Of a stretch of DNA of 64,000 bases, positions 34,601 to 49,600 are shown piece by piece. The stretch covers positions 7,015,276-7,079,275 of the forward strand of contig NC_044008.1 of the NCBI RefSeq assembly GCF_900496995.4, in the 5' to 3' direction. Each line of letters starts with the position of its first letter. Positions within the stretch are counted from its first letter, which is position 1. Position numbers and translations under genes: made by a program. The notes beneath the pieces are model-generated. The model was not told the DNA's origin. It saw only the letters and a list, made by a program, of their open reading frames with translations, and searched no databases. This DNA is from Aquila chrysaetos chrysaetos (lineage: Eukaryota > Chordata > Aves > Accipitriformes > Accipitridae).

Positions 34601-37572
34601 CTATAGCTGACGGGTGAAAAAACCCAGACATCAATTGCAAGACACTAGTCTACCCAATATCCTTGCTATTGCCTGTTTTTGTAAATCATCATGACAGAAA
34701 AAAAGATAAAATATGGTGTCCTTGTTACTACCAGCCTGCAATGACTATTAATTCAGGTTGCACGCTGCTGGTAAATAGCAGTTAGTTGTTCTTGTGTTGC
34801 CTCAAAAAGCTAGTTGTCAATGCTCCACTAAAATCTGGCTGAATAATTGGTATGTGAACTGAGTATTTAGTGACTGGACCTCAACTACCAAATATTAACC
34901 TCCAGAAGGAAGCACAGCATATTCCATTTTCATCAGTAAGTACTTTCTTACAGCAAAGATTTCTAGTTTCAGCAGCACTGTTGACAAAGAACACACACAC
35001 CAAACCAATTGCTAACACAGCAAGTGATTAGGCTGATGTATAGTGAGGTGGTGGTGCTTATCATTCCAGTGACTGTGCAGACAAGAAGTTACTTACAGCC
35101 TTCCAGGTTGTCTGCAAACTCCTTTTGACTGTTTTTAAAAAGCTGAAAGTTTACAACTGTAACTTCACAGTAAAGTATGCAACCATCACTTCAAAACTCT
35201 GTGCATATACTGCTCACGCAGATTTCAAATAAAGTAGTATAAGAAAGAATAATTATTTTCTTTTCAACTCCACCTCTTCTTTCTTGCTTATTTTTCTGTT
35301 AAAACTGACTACTAAGACATAGGGTTTTTTTCTGAATACAGAACTATGGACAAAGAAGCCTTTCACTGACTCAAGAACTGAAATAGTCTATAAAGCAACT
35401 GTTTTCTACATTTCTAGAAACACCGAGAGGAGTTTTGGCAGGAAGAGCCTACTCCCAAAACCAAATATCAGGGGAGGAACAGGGAAAACTCCTGAACAAG
35501 TTCTGCTTTCTTTTTAAGCCACATGTTGGCAATAATTTCCCCTCACACAGAATACGAAGATCCTAAAATTCTTGGTAACTACAGATACTCCCAGTAAATT
35601 ATCCTCAAAAAGCTAAACACCATTTTTTTAAATAGAGTTCTCTTAAATCCCTTCTCAGCCCAATGACAACAGTTAAAATTCTGCACTCAAAACTTCTGTA
35701 GAACTTTGTATACAACATTCAAGTTCCAGGAAAACAGAATAACCAAACAAATGTAGTAAGGAAATCAGTTAATCATCACTACTAAATGCAAGTATGTATG
35801 TGCTCAAATAGGTATCGCCACTTACACTTTCAAAGTGCTTAGTTTGCACAGCACACGCTCACTAGTTCAAGTGTTTAATGAAAGGAGACCTTCTCACTTT
35901 CTACGTGGATTTTTGAAGTATCTTTCATATGAAGGAAGAGAAAGACTCTACTTCAGGTTTATATACCTCAACCATTAAACTACTGTCACTAGTCAGGTAA
36001 CAAGTAGTGACATGGATCTAAACACTTGAAAGGTACAGATGCACAGAATGAAACAGTGCCTTGGTTTTGCTTTCCATCTAGACTCACTCATTTTCACCAC
36101 CAATTTATTCAACTGAAATGAAAAGCCTTCTTTAAAAGATCTAAACCATGACGAGAAATGCATGTGGAATGCGTTAGGTATTAATTTGTATACTGTGCAT
36201 TTACTGACGTACGAAAATTCAAACATACACTGGAAAAAAGAGCCAAGACAAATATAAAGCTTGGCTGCACGAAGGAAGGAATTTATTTGTTTTATCAACA
36301 TAATTGCCATTTAAGTTTCTCTAAGGGATTCACTCAGTGTGTTCTGGAATAGTCCCCTAAAAATGTCTTCAGAGATAATGACTTTTTCTGCAAGTTGAAC
36401 AAATTCAGCCAAATAGCAGTTACTTAGGAAATGGAATGCCATATATCTTGATTTGAAGCTGAAAGTGTTTTCAGAAAAATCCGTAGAATCTTGAAGATTC
36501 TGGAATGTTTTTTTCCCCTACTCCTTTCAACATTCAGTGGCTTAAATACATGTAAGACATACCACTGTCCTACTGGTGTAATTACCAAACATAATTAGTA
36601 ATGGTATAATTTAACCACAGAATTTTTCTACATGATTTCTACTAACAACCAAGAATTCTAAGAAACTACATATGGTATTTTCTATTTATCAAAATAAAGT
36701 TGTGTGTATGCCATTCTGAGAAAAGGATGAAAAAAAAAATTCTGTGACTTCAAAAGTCATAGAGTGGGACTTTAAAAAAAGTGAAAGGAGTTTATTTATT
36801 TAAACAATATCTATACCTTATGTGAACTCTTACCTGCTGTTTGTTGCCTTTTCGTGTTAACATGACAAATGGCATTGTGTCTCCAGACTCTGACTCTCCT
36901 TCCCCACCTCCAAGTGGGGGACCCTTCTTGAGCTGACTTTTGAGATGTAGAGGAATAGCAACATCCAACTGATGTACTTTAACAGATTCACCACTCCGTT
37001 GCTATTAAAAAAAAAAAAAGTAAATTCTATAAATGATCAGATGCTAAAAATGTCAGCCAGTCTAGCAACATTCATATTATCATGACTGAGAAAAGGTTTA
37101 ACCTTCCAGGAAAACAGAGTCATATTTAAATAAATGTATTCAGCTTTATTGCATTTTCCTTTGGTTTCCTTGCTTGTGAAGAATAACAAGCTTTTAAGGA
37201 AAGAAATCTAGAGACTTGATTAGACACAGTTGAGAATGGACGTTCTACATTCACGATTTTTTTTGTAGCATCTTATTAATGTATTCCTTATACAGGGCTT
37301 GCTGTACTCAATACTTAAATATTTACCAGATGTGACTGGAAAAAAAGGACTTAGAGGTTATGTAAATTTAAACGCAGCTACATTTTAAACATATTAATAC
37401 CTAAGTTTGGCTAGTCTATGATAAACTCAGAATCATTGCATAGTATCAGTTATTATTTATCCAGTAAAATATGTTAGCATGTCACATATTCACTGGGCAA
37501 ACAATACAATTAACAGCTAATTTACTAAAAGCTACTTATCCAAACATGTCAATTGCAGACAAGAGGCCACAA

Positions 37573-37611
<39 letters not shown>

Positions 37612-40600
37612 TGTTCTTTGGTATGGTAAGCTAAGCATTAATCACTTACTTAAAAAAAAAAATAAAAAATCACAGTTAGCTGTACAGCAAATTACATTAA
37701 GATAATAAATACTTATACCTGAAGATTTTCCAGCATCATTTTATCCAATGCCTGAATGAAGTCCTCATCTTCTGCACAAGGGACATGCTTAAGTCCTCCT
37801 CCTTTAATCATTACTTCCTATTGCAACGGGAAAAAAAAAACTTCTGTTACATTAGTTTCAGAAATATGAATATCCAGTCTAGAAATAAGTGGAAAAATAT
37901 CCTTATTGCTTCCATATAATAAATAATCAAAAGCTTTCAAAAAATAAATTGTTAAAGAGAAAAGTTTTCAGCCTGGATTATTTTCTTGAAGAAATGTTTC
38001 CTGACATTTATTGCATCTATTATTATGAAGGCTGGCCACTTGTAATACCCTGACATATCAGCATATGTGTACAGATGCGTATGTACACGTTCTAGATATG
38101 GCAACAATACAAAGAAAAATCTCTATCCCTACCACACCTAATTTAACTGATTTTTTCATTAAGTCCATAAAGTTAGGTGGTCTTTTCAAGACAAATACTA
38201 TCCTTCAGTATTTGGAAAGCACAACACTACAACAAAAATATTTAAAGTCAGTACCCCAACACATTGTTCTGTAATGATCATTACTTTCCTTACTATGTAA
38301 CTGCAATTCAGGCTCAACCAGATGGGCTCTTTTGCTACAGATGTTATAATCTGCCAATCCCAAATTAGCATTTTAGGAGTTTTTCACTTCTTGGTTTGTC
38401 TCCTTTTCAGTTTTGAGATCTAGTGGAGTGTAATTAGTTTACCTTGTTGTATTATATCAGTTTGCTGCCATTGCTGGCATTGCAAAACCATCATTCATGC
38501 AAGCTTTTCCAGTCTAGCTACCTGTGAAAGTGCACAGTCCTATGAAAACATGTTGTAGTAAAGTTGACAGCATAAGTATTTTCAGAAGGTAATAATGAAA
38601 GTTTGCAAAAATAAAAAAAAAAAGCTCTAAAATGTATTTGAAAGAATAGCAGGTAGTGTTCTTGCCATGTTTTCCCAGATATGTTATGAGCGGCATTGGC
38701 AAAAAACATTCAGTAAAGAAAACCAAAATGCAAAAGTCAATTCACTTATCTAAAGCTACAATACATACTGTATTCTCCTCATCGGTTTCATTTTCCTTGT
38801 TGGAGTCTGTAAGATAGTCTGTGTTTTCTTCCTCCTCTTCTTCACCTTCTTCTTCCTCATTGTCCGAGCCCTCCTGAAATAGTCAATGAATAACTTCTGA
38901 CTATTTTAGAACAACAACAAAAAAGACCGCTTGCATCTGATTCCTCACATACATTTTCTGCATCTTTCCTACCCTCACCCCATCCAAACCTGTTTAGTTC
39001 AGTCTTAACAAACAAATTTACTATGTTTTGTATTTAATGTTTCAGTCTGAACTCACTTGGCTTTATCTGATATTGTCACAAACATACAGAAGACTGGGAG
39101 TAATGGCCAGTACACCAGATGGTTGTGCTGCCACTCAGAGGGAACTCAACAAGCTGGAGGAACAGGTTGACAAGAACTCGTAAAGTTCAATGAAGGGAAA
39201 GCCTTGCACCTGAGGAGCAATAATCCCAATCGCTAGTACAGGCTGGAAGCTGCCCAACTGGAAAGCAGATCAGGAGAGAAGGACCTGTGGTCCTGGTGGA
39301 CACCAAAATGACCAAGAACCAGCAATGCACCCTTGCAGCAAAGGCAGCTGACTGCATCCTGGGCTGAATTAGGAAAAAAGTGTTGTTGACAGGTCAAAAG
39401 GAGGTGATCGTTCTTGCCTGCCCAGCACTGGCAAGACACATCTGGAGTGCTGCGCCCAGCTCTGGGTTCCCCAGTACAAGACAGATATGGACATATTGCT
39501 ACAAGTTTGGCAATGGGCCATGAAGATGATGAAGGGATTGGACCACCTGTCATAGGAAAGGCTGAGAGAGATGGCATTGTTTAGTCTGGGGAACAGAAGG
39601 CTTGAGGTGGGGGAAGATATTCCCAATGTGTATAATACCTGAAGGGAGGGAGCAAAGAAGAGGGAATTGGACTCTTCTCAGTGGTGCCCAGGGACAGACC
39701 CAGAGGCAATGACACAAGTTGAAAAATTTCATTTAAATGTAAGGAAAAAAAGCCTTCTTTACTGTGATGGTGTTTAAACACTGGAACGGACTGTCCAGAA
39801 AGGTTGTAGAGCCTCCATCCTTGTTGATACTCAAAACGTGATTGGACATTGCCTCAGGCATCCTGCTGTAGGTGACCCTGCTTTGAGTGAGGGAGGTTGG
39901 ACAAGAAGATCTCAAGAGGTCCTTTCCCCACCCCTCAACCATTTATGATTCTAATGATGATATTAATTTGTGGGTAAAGGCACAAACCTGGCCAAACTTC
40001 AGGAATTTTAATGCTGAGAAGCACAGACTGAAAGAAAGCTTACTAATAAACCAACCAACCTAAACATAAGGAGAAAAAGTGTTTCCTGTTTCCTTGATGA
40101 ACTCATTTTCTCATAACACTACCACTACCATGTCAACTTTGCTGTGTCATTGTGACAAGTTAGAATTTCTATGTACACATCTTTTTTTATGGGCTCCACA
40201 CCATTTCTGATTCAAAATATTATTGGCACAGTAAACAAAGGTTGTTATGCTCCATAAATCTTATTTATTCATATTATGCAGGCATACTCTGAACACCTGT
40301 TATTCTTCCTACACAACTGCTTTGACATCTAGTCAATACATTTGCTTCTACAACAGATAAAGAAAATGATCTGAAAGTGTTTTCATGCCAAAAAACTGAA
40401 GGCATCTTTTTGTTGAGAAGCAGCACATACCCCGAGAAAAGTTGTCAGGTTCAAGTTTCTGCCATAATTTCTCTGGCATAAGCCTCAGACACCCTGTATT
40501 CAGTTTTCCATATATACAAAACTGGGATGGAAACATCCTCAGAGTACTGACAGAGTTGTGCATACCCACATTTCACCTGCTAACTCTGTGACATAGAAGG

Positions 40601-43600
40601 GCTTCCAAAAGTAATGAGTAATCAAAATATTGATTACTTATTTTTATGCAAGGCAAGGTAAATGATTAAGTTCACCTCTTCTTCTGGCTCATTTACTTCA
40701 CTTTCATTTCCAGATTGTTCCTCTGTCTCTGCTCCACCTTCCTCCTCCTCTTCATCCTCTTCGAGATTCTCTCCTTCCGTAATGGAATCTTTGGAATCTT
40801 TGTCATTCACAATTCCTGAAATTTGGAAAAAGAGAGATATTTAGAACAAGGAACTAGAACAGAATTAGAACACATCTAACCACTCAAGTTCTATGTGGAA
40901 GATCACTTCAACAGTCCATTGTTGCTGAACACTAGAACTTCCAAAGGGTCATAATATTTGACTTGTGAATGAAACATTTTCTATATAGTTACTTTACTCA
41001 TAAAGAGTAGTAATTGCCCTGCAAGAAAAGGAGGAAAACGTTATGGAGAATGTTCAAAATCTCCCATAGAACAACAATCAAGAAGCTGCACTGTGCAAAC
41101 TGCTTCAAAATATCCTCAAACTAAACATGCAACCTTACTGAAACACGCACCGAAATATGAGCACTAAATTACAGATGCTCTACAAAACCAGCAGAACCCA
41201 GAAGACATCAAGCCCCTGCAGTCTTAGTTCCAGTACTTCACACTACCGTCAATTAACAGTTTTGAAACAACTATTTTCTCAGCCTGTAATAAACCCTTCT
41301 GACTCGTTTCTAATGCCCCGAGGCTGCACTTGAACCTAAGAGGATGTAGGTGCTTATATAAAGTCTTTAGGAAATCAGAGTCTCTTCCAAAAGTATTATC
41401 TAGGGTGCTCATTCTACTTGCAGACAGGGCTGACAGTTCTTTCACTGTGTTTTAGTTCATCTTGCAGTTTTCCTTACTGACCTACTTGCCACCTCTATCC
41501 CTCAAAACATTTTAGTTTACTCTGTGTGTAAGGTATCAAGGGTAGCTCCCTAAACCTCTGCTTTCTTTCAATAAGGTATCCTTCAATGTAATACCTTTAT
41601 CTATACCACTCCCACAGTAGTGAAAAATAGGTTTTAGTTTCTTTCTGTGCTTCAGTGTTCAATTTAGTCTTAGAAATAGATTTCAATCAAAATTGTTTTC
41701 AGAAAAAATATTTAAGAATCAAGCATGGTTCTGATTCAGGAAAAAATGAAGATCTGTTTTTAGATAACAGCTAGTGCAAAAATTAAGTCATCCAATGCAA
41801 AAAAGAACAAACTTCCAGCATACACTATTGTTCTCATACATTCTTCTAATGTTTTTCATAAATTTACAAAGCCACATAATCCTCCACAGCATCGCGGTTT
41901 GAGCTAGCAGAAAGCAATGCTGATGCCAGCCTTCTGCAAGACAGCAGATCTAAGCCAGTAATTTTTCAAAGATTTTAATAAGGAGTCAATACAGTTACTA
42001 TGCAGTTTGTCATTCACATTTTGACATTATACTAACCACGCTAAGGGTTGGCCTTTAGTGTAAAGTTTTTTGGTCAGCAAATGAATGCATCAGTTCTGTG
42101 TTTGTGGCACTCCTTGTTTGTTCTCTACCATATGCAAAGGACAGTACGTAGTTCTTAAGAAGTCTAGATTCTGAATATACAAATGGTTTGGGGCAAACCA
42201 GATTTTTTTTTTCTCCACCTCCAGATTACTTTAAGAGATGCAATATACGGACACACACACAGAGCCAGGTCTCTACAAAAATTTTACTGAGATCACAAAG
42301 ATCACCTTTAGAAGGAGGTGAATTTCAGAGCCATGCTTAAATTAGACAAAACTCAGAAATAAAATGGTTGTATGTTAGTTATTGAGGGTTTCAGTTCTGT
42401 GTGAACACACACACACAATTCCTCCTTCATATTCCAGAGGTTTCAAAGCATTCTTTTTTTTTTTTCCCTTATTTGTAAACACTGTGCTCTTCACAATATG
42501 TGCTGCCCCATAAATATGCAAGAGCTCCTTTTGAATCACTCCATATTCTCAGTGGTACAAAATCACCGGAGCGGCACAGGAACCAACAGTCAGTCACCAA
42601 TGTAAGATCTGCAGGCAGCAAGCCACCCCACTGTTCTGCCTAGAATTTACACTTCAGTCTGACAAAAGAACAAAGCTTATTGTGGTCTTTAGCAAAATAC
42701 CTCATCAGTGTTAGTGTCCATGGACCGAGGAACTGTGGGGACAAACAGATCGAGAACTGCGGTTTTACTAGAGCTTTTGCTAAAGTATTAAAAAACTCAT
42801 TTCCTTCAAATATGCTTGCATCTGTCGTCATAACCGTCAAAGACCAGAAAGGCAGATGACAACCTCCCTGAGACCACCTTCAACCAGCCCTAATAGGAGG
42901 ACTAAGAACTATCCCACCCTATACTGATGTTTAATAGCAAGCGAGTAATATCATTATCAAGAAAAGCAACACACTTGAGGAGGAGATGGACAGACAGACA
43001 CAACACAACCCCCTACAGCAAGGGCTGTACTGTTGATGGCCTTTGCTCATGCCAAAACACACACAATAAAGTGTTCTCCAACACTTGTTCACATTCAGTG
43101 ACCACCTATCTCCCTCCTTAGCTACACTGAATCCAACTACTATAGCAGTCGTGATTCAGAGAACAGAAGTTCTTATGAGTTGTAGAAGTCCTGAGTATCT
43201 TTCAAAAGAATATTACAGTTTATGTAACTAGTTGTAAACTACTTCTTGGTTACCATTTTGAGAGCATAAAAGCTACTAATTTAATCATACCATAAGGAAA
43301 TTTTTATCTGCATTTCAGTTACTACATAGGTAATTTTAAGGCATGTCAATTAAACGAACAGCATATTAAAAAAAATTCCTCCTAAAACAGAAGTTGCAAC
43401 ATTTTACCTGACAATTACACATAGTCATCCCACTGGATTAAAGGTTTATTCTTAAAAATTGAACTTGTCTAACTAGATGAAGTGCTATTAAGACTCTAAT
43501 TAACACTTATAAAGTGTAAAATTTACATATAAAAACTTTTCATGAACAAGCTTGCCTTCAAATAATAATGGAAGATTAGAAAACAATTCCATTTAACAAG

Positions 43601-46600
43601 AAGTGAGCACAGTAAGGACTGGTATGTACAATACGTTTAAAGGTTAATATGACAATAGCAGTTTTAGATACATACTAACCAGTATTTTGTCAACTGAGCT
43701 GTGCTGCAAGCCCAACTTTTTTCTCTTGAAATTAACTGATTTTTAAACACAACAAGATTTATAAATATACATCACTGCAATTTTAGCAGGAACTACAAGC
43801 TAGCATACAACCTAGCTGAAAGATACATTTTAAGAAGGAAAAAAAAACCTTTAATAAACCAACCAAAGTTCTAATTCATGAAAAGAAAATCATCCTCTGG
43901 CCTCTACTGAAATGTAAAGCCAATTCAAAATTATTCCAAAGGAAGCGTAAGGTTCAAAGTACCTGACAGCATTTTAAAACCAAAACGTGTTCTCTCTTTT
44001 ATTGTAGTCTTACACTAATGCTTACTTTGACACAGCAACTTTAGTCAAATCCAGAACTGGGGAAGGAACACAGAGTTGCAAGCAACCAATTTACCAAAAT
44101 GCCGAAGCTGGTTTCCATCAGTGCTTACCAACCAACAGGCTGCAGTAATTGAGTGTGCAGATACCCCTTGCTTTTTGGAGTACAGTGTGCTGCTTAAATT
44201 TTTCTGATGAAAGTCATAGTTTTCTTCCTCATCATTTGCGCCATACTACTCCATACACTAATACATATATACACACACACACTCCCCCTCTCCAAATACT
44301 ATTATATTAATAGTATTCATATTGACTTTAAAACACTGAATCACTTTAGAGTTATAGAGATTCTATATGATCTCTATGGTGATCAGAAAAATGCAAAGAA
44401 GTTACAAAAATATTTCTACCATAAGAATAAGAAGATTGTGTCATGAGAATAACAATAATTACCTATCATCATTATACAAGAGACAATTTTAAGAAATACA
44501 GGAATTGTCAAAAAGACCTCATTTCCCTTGCACATTTTCTCACCTAATTTTATTAAGAATTCTCGTTCCAAGTCTTGCACCTGTCTGATAGCTTCTTCCA
44601 GAGAATTGCAGAGCTTTATCTTTGGTCTCAGCAGTTCCAGTGTATCACTGATCATATAGTCTATGTCTATAGGAAATGGGTGGTCTTTTGTCCAAACATC
44701 CAGACTTTTTTTCCACCAAACATACCGCTAGAATACAAAATATTCAAATAAATTATATGCACACTAGCATTTATAAACTACTTAACTGATGAAGTTTGTA
44801 GTGCCTAACCATGTTTGTACAGCAGAAAACGCAAAAGATTTCACATCACTACCCTCCTATTTCACACAACTATTAGATATTTTGTTATCACTAAACATTG
44901 TTTGATAACATTGGATATCACAAACATTAAGAATATGTTCCTTTTATTGTAACAACTGTTAGAAGTATGAAGACTGAGCAAAAAAAGCACTGAAAAGAAA
45001 GTGCCTTCTAAGGGTAGATTCCTTCTATGAGAGACAAGGACTTAATTGGCCAGCTTTAAATTCCCTTCTCCATACTCTTTCAAGAAAATTAATTCCCCCA
45101 AAGGCATATTACGTGGAGAAGGGGGGGAACATCACAAAAAGTTTTAAGACTGCAGCTAGCGTGAAGTGACTTATCCAGTTTGCTTTATAACAAATCAGCA
45201 CATACCCTTTACAATAAAATTGTAAAAAATAAATGCTCATCTTAAGTGAACCTAACAGTAGAATCTGAAAACAAAGGTGTTGCAAAAATTGCATCTGAAA
45301 ATGAAGTATGAGTAACAGAATCTCTACTTAAAAGATGACACCGTCTAAAGGAATGCTTGTTGAAATCATAAGGTGTAACAAAAATACTTGTTCACTGACA
45401 AAGTTTATTTTAGGTTTAAAAATAGGACCGGACTTCAAAACATCATTTTACATCTCATATACAGATGAAGGATATGCATCCTGAAGGTCTGAAATAAGTT
45501 GTTATCACCTTAATTTTTATTTTTCAATATCCTTGATTTAGTATAATTTAAAGAGAGAAGCAGAAAGAAAAATAAATTAAGTCCAAAGAGGTTTAGCATG
45601 AACTCCATAGACTAGAATTCCCCTTTTTCTGAGGAACCCATTCCAGTGTTTAAACACTCCCGTTACGAAATCTTTTCCCTGCTCCGTTGAATCTACTGAG
45701 TCAGAACTTTCTTTGCTGCGGCTTGCGACCATTACTTCTCATCCTTTCACCGAGCACGCCTGAGAAGTATCTGATGACTCCTCCTCTACAAACACTATTA
45801 GCTGAGGACAGCAACCTAATGAGCATTCTCTTCTCCAAGCTGAGCAAACCCACAATGTAAGCACCGAGAGCCTCCTGATCATTTTGGTGACCCTACACTG
45901 GGCTCAGGTCAGTTTGCTGATGTCTCTCCTCTCACCCACCAAGGAGCCCTGAACTTGAACCAGTGCTCCAGTTGTGGCCTCACAAGTGCCAAGCAGAAGC
46001 TGGGGGGAGGAAATCACTTTCCTCAATCTGCTGGCTACACCCCGCCAAGGCGACATAGTATGCTGTTGGCCTTCATCACCCTAATGGTGCAGAACTGAAT
46101 AACATTGATACAGTTCAGGAGTCCTGGCTCTTTCTGCAAAGCTGCTTTCTAGGTAGTCAGTGCCCAGGTGGTATTGCTGCATAGAGCTATTCCATCCCAA
46201 CTGGAAGACTCTATACTTACCTTTGCTGGAATTCGCAAGGTTTCTGTCAGCCCATTCTTCCACTTGCTGAGACCCCCTGAAGGGGGGGAACCTAAACCCT
46301 TCAGTGAATCAACTGCTACCCCAGTGTTCTGCAAGTTTGTTGGAACAGTAACATCTACATGTAACTGAACATACATGTCACTTTAAAATAAAACTGCTAT
46401 CGGACAAACAGGATTCTAAAAATTATAGTGCTAGAGAAGCATGAGGGAAATATGTAACAGGCTGACTTACATTAGCTTGTTAAAGAAATCTACAGAACTA
46501 TATAAAATTTAGTTTAGAATACCTGAAAATATACAAGGAAGCAATCAAGTTTTCGTTTGCTGGATCCTCTGTCAAAATACTGCCCACAGGTATCAAGGAT

Positions 46601-49600
46601 AGTACAAACTAGTCTGATTCTGAAAAGATGTTCTGGAGGGTCCAGTGGACTAGGACTACCATCAGGGTTCACACCGAATGATGTGAAAGAATACAGAGTT
46701 CGAAATATTACAGCTGATTCCACCATTCGATAATTGTAAAGCTCCCCCAAAAACTTGGCACTGCTGATCCGCCGTTGGTTAAACTTTGGCTGGTTAACCT
46801 TTATCAAAAAAGAACAAAAAATTCACTTTAATCACACAGACACAATAGAATCTTTGTAAAAGGTCTGGTTTTGGGTTTTTTTTAAAAGAAAAAAGCAGTA
46901 TAAAAAAACCTGATAGAATTCATTATAATGAGACAGTTATTTAAGGCTATATACATTACACAAAATTAAACATTAAAAAGTAGTTATGAAAGTTGGTCAA
47001 CTAGTAGTTATTATAAGTTCAAATACATTTAGCATACACTCTTCCTTAAGTCAATGATGATTTCACATTGCCCAGAGAATTCTTGTAATTATAACATCTA
47101 TCAAAATATGGACTGGTCTCCAAAGTTACTTGAAGTTTCGTGAATCTGACTACACTGTGAAAGAGTAAATTGTATGCCCTTGCTATGACAAGGGGGGCAA
47201 AACAACTGTCCTAGTAATCTTTGCAGTTTGTTGGGTTTTAGGGGGCTTTTTTTATTTTTTTTTAAATTTAAATAAACCTACATAAAGCAAACAACTGAGG
47301 TAGAAAAGTCATCAGATAAAAATCCAGAATCTAAGGATTCCTTTCTTTAAGCAAGATTATGTTACTGTTATCCTTTCAACATAAGTAGATGAGTATAGCT
47401 TAATAAGAATATTGGTTGTTTACCTCCATTCCTAGTCGAATATCCTCTAGCACTCCATCCACAACATGAATTCCAACATCTTCCTGGTAAAGGACCAACC
47501 CTGCTAAGAGGTTGGCTACACAGTGAATACTATTATATTTCACATTCCAGATGTTGATCATACAGCATATAACATAGTCTTTTACTTCTGCATCCTGCCA
47601 AGGCAGCTTGCGCATCTGTCTCAGGACCTAAACCAAGTTTTAAGATAAGCTTAACATTTTAGCAGGCAAAACATCAAGACACTCACTGTCATCCTCTGTC
47701 TCTCACAGTTGGGATGAAAGCCCTGTAAGCACCTGCAAGCAACCTCATCCTGTTTCTCAAGCATCCTCCAGATCTGCAGTAGCTACGGAAAACTTTATAT
47801 ATGTAACCCAACTGCTGTCCTGTAGCTACTAATGAAGCTGTCCAAATCTGTTCCACAATTTCCTTGCTCTTACAGTCTGTATTTAACTGTAGTCTTTTGT
47901 CTCTTACTCTGAACACAAGATGCTTAGCACAAAGATTCTAATTTCATTCTTTGTTTGTGCTGTGGAGAATGCAGGTCCATGATCGGAGGTTCTATGCATT
48001 ACAATAAAAGAAATGAAACTACCTTAACAATCAGGGATACAAAAATGATCCCTCTTCCTTGTAATTAAATAAATTATAAACCTCCCTAAACCCTTCAAAA
48101 GTTAGTATTACATTACTTCCAGTAAAATCTGTATAAAAGATTTACCTTCTCTGTGGTGACCTTGGAGAGATCCTTGTAAAGAAGCTTACGAATATATTCC
48201 TGCAAAGGAGGACGTTTTTTCTTCACAGTTTTTTCAGCTGGAGGGGGATTACAGTAGTAATAGGCGTTTTCTACCATTGTAACATAGCGTGCATCAAGAT
48301 GCATTGCTTGTTTTTTTCTCATCATTTGTTCCTGGAAATAAACGCAAATGATCAGCATACTACATTGTCAAGCCAAAGGCTTCGAGAGTTATATTTGGGA
48401 TAAAGGAAACATGAAGGGTTGCAGAAAAATAAGTTAAACTTGGGCAGAGAGAAGAAAGGGCAAAGCATATATATGGTTCTGTGTTGCTATTTCCAAGGTA
48501 ATTTTTCTTTACAACCCCTATTTTTATAATGGTTGACCTGTGGTGAAAAAGGCTTCAGAACAGTATTTAAAGTTTAACTTGAAATCTAAATGTTACTGTT
48601 TAGATAAATGGTTAAGATTATTAGTCATTCTATTCAAAACATGATTTTATTTAACTGAAGTAGCTGAAATACTGATGTCTTGACACAAGCACAGTGAATC
48701 ACCATAAGAGTGGCAATCTACTTTTTACATCAGTATGCAACTCCAGAGAGTTTATATTGATGGTTTCTCATGAATTTTCAATAGTTTAGACAATAGCATT
48801 TTCCTTATTACATGCTCCATTGTTGCTGTTTACCCAAGCAGAATAGACTACAAGAAAAACAGTACCTACCATAAAGCAGTATTTCAGGTAAAATCAGACA
48901 TGTTAAAGGTTACTACATTAACACTAATTACTGTGCTTAATTGTCAGGATTGTCCTAATTTTCCTCACTGAACACAATCGTTTCTCCACACTTCATTTTG
49001 GATATGTACTTTAAGTTTTATTTTGTGGGTTTTAAACATTTCTTGTATCCAAAAATTCTGTACAAGAACTAAAGTAGCGGTTCCAAGATGCTGATTTTTA
49101 CAGTTAAAGATGAGGATGAGCTTAATTCCATTATAAAATAATTTCTATATGCATATATGTATTTATATGTATACATGTGTATAATTCTATAAGTCACATT
49201 AAATGTTTTATGTACATCATACTATTCCATATATTCTAATCACTCTAAGGTGGTTCAACAGAAAAAGAAACTGCACCGGTTTAGACTTTATTATTTAATA
49301 GAGGTTGGCTACACAGTAATTTACAGCATCAAACAAATCAACAAAACTAACCTGTAAGTACTGTTTTGTTACCACACACAAATGTTGGTATATACATTCA
49401 TGCAGTCCAGTAAACTAATGAAAAGAGTTTAAACCTTCTTTGATCATTGGTGTAGAAGCGCAATTTTTCATGCTTGTGGACTTTCCACTAAACTTGAATA
49501 ATTTAAAGTTTCTTTTACAAGGCAGTGGTTTAGTTAAACTGAAATGTAAATGTACTCAAACCACTCCTTAACCTTCAGTTTCAGCTGCTAATTCAATGAG

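Larger units (their letters stand above)
31502..36833 (-). other. UPF2: UPF2 intron containing a solo LTR
   Basis: The intron is 5.3 kb. The only recognisable insertion is the LTR at 33,475-34,037. The rest is AT-rich and unremarkable. Confidence 0.8.

Noticed and set aside
39233-39942. Several minus-strand open frames around 39.2-39.9 kb
   Set aside because: They are antisense readings of the plus-strand CR1 fragment.
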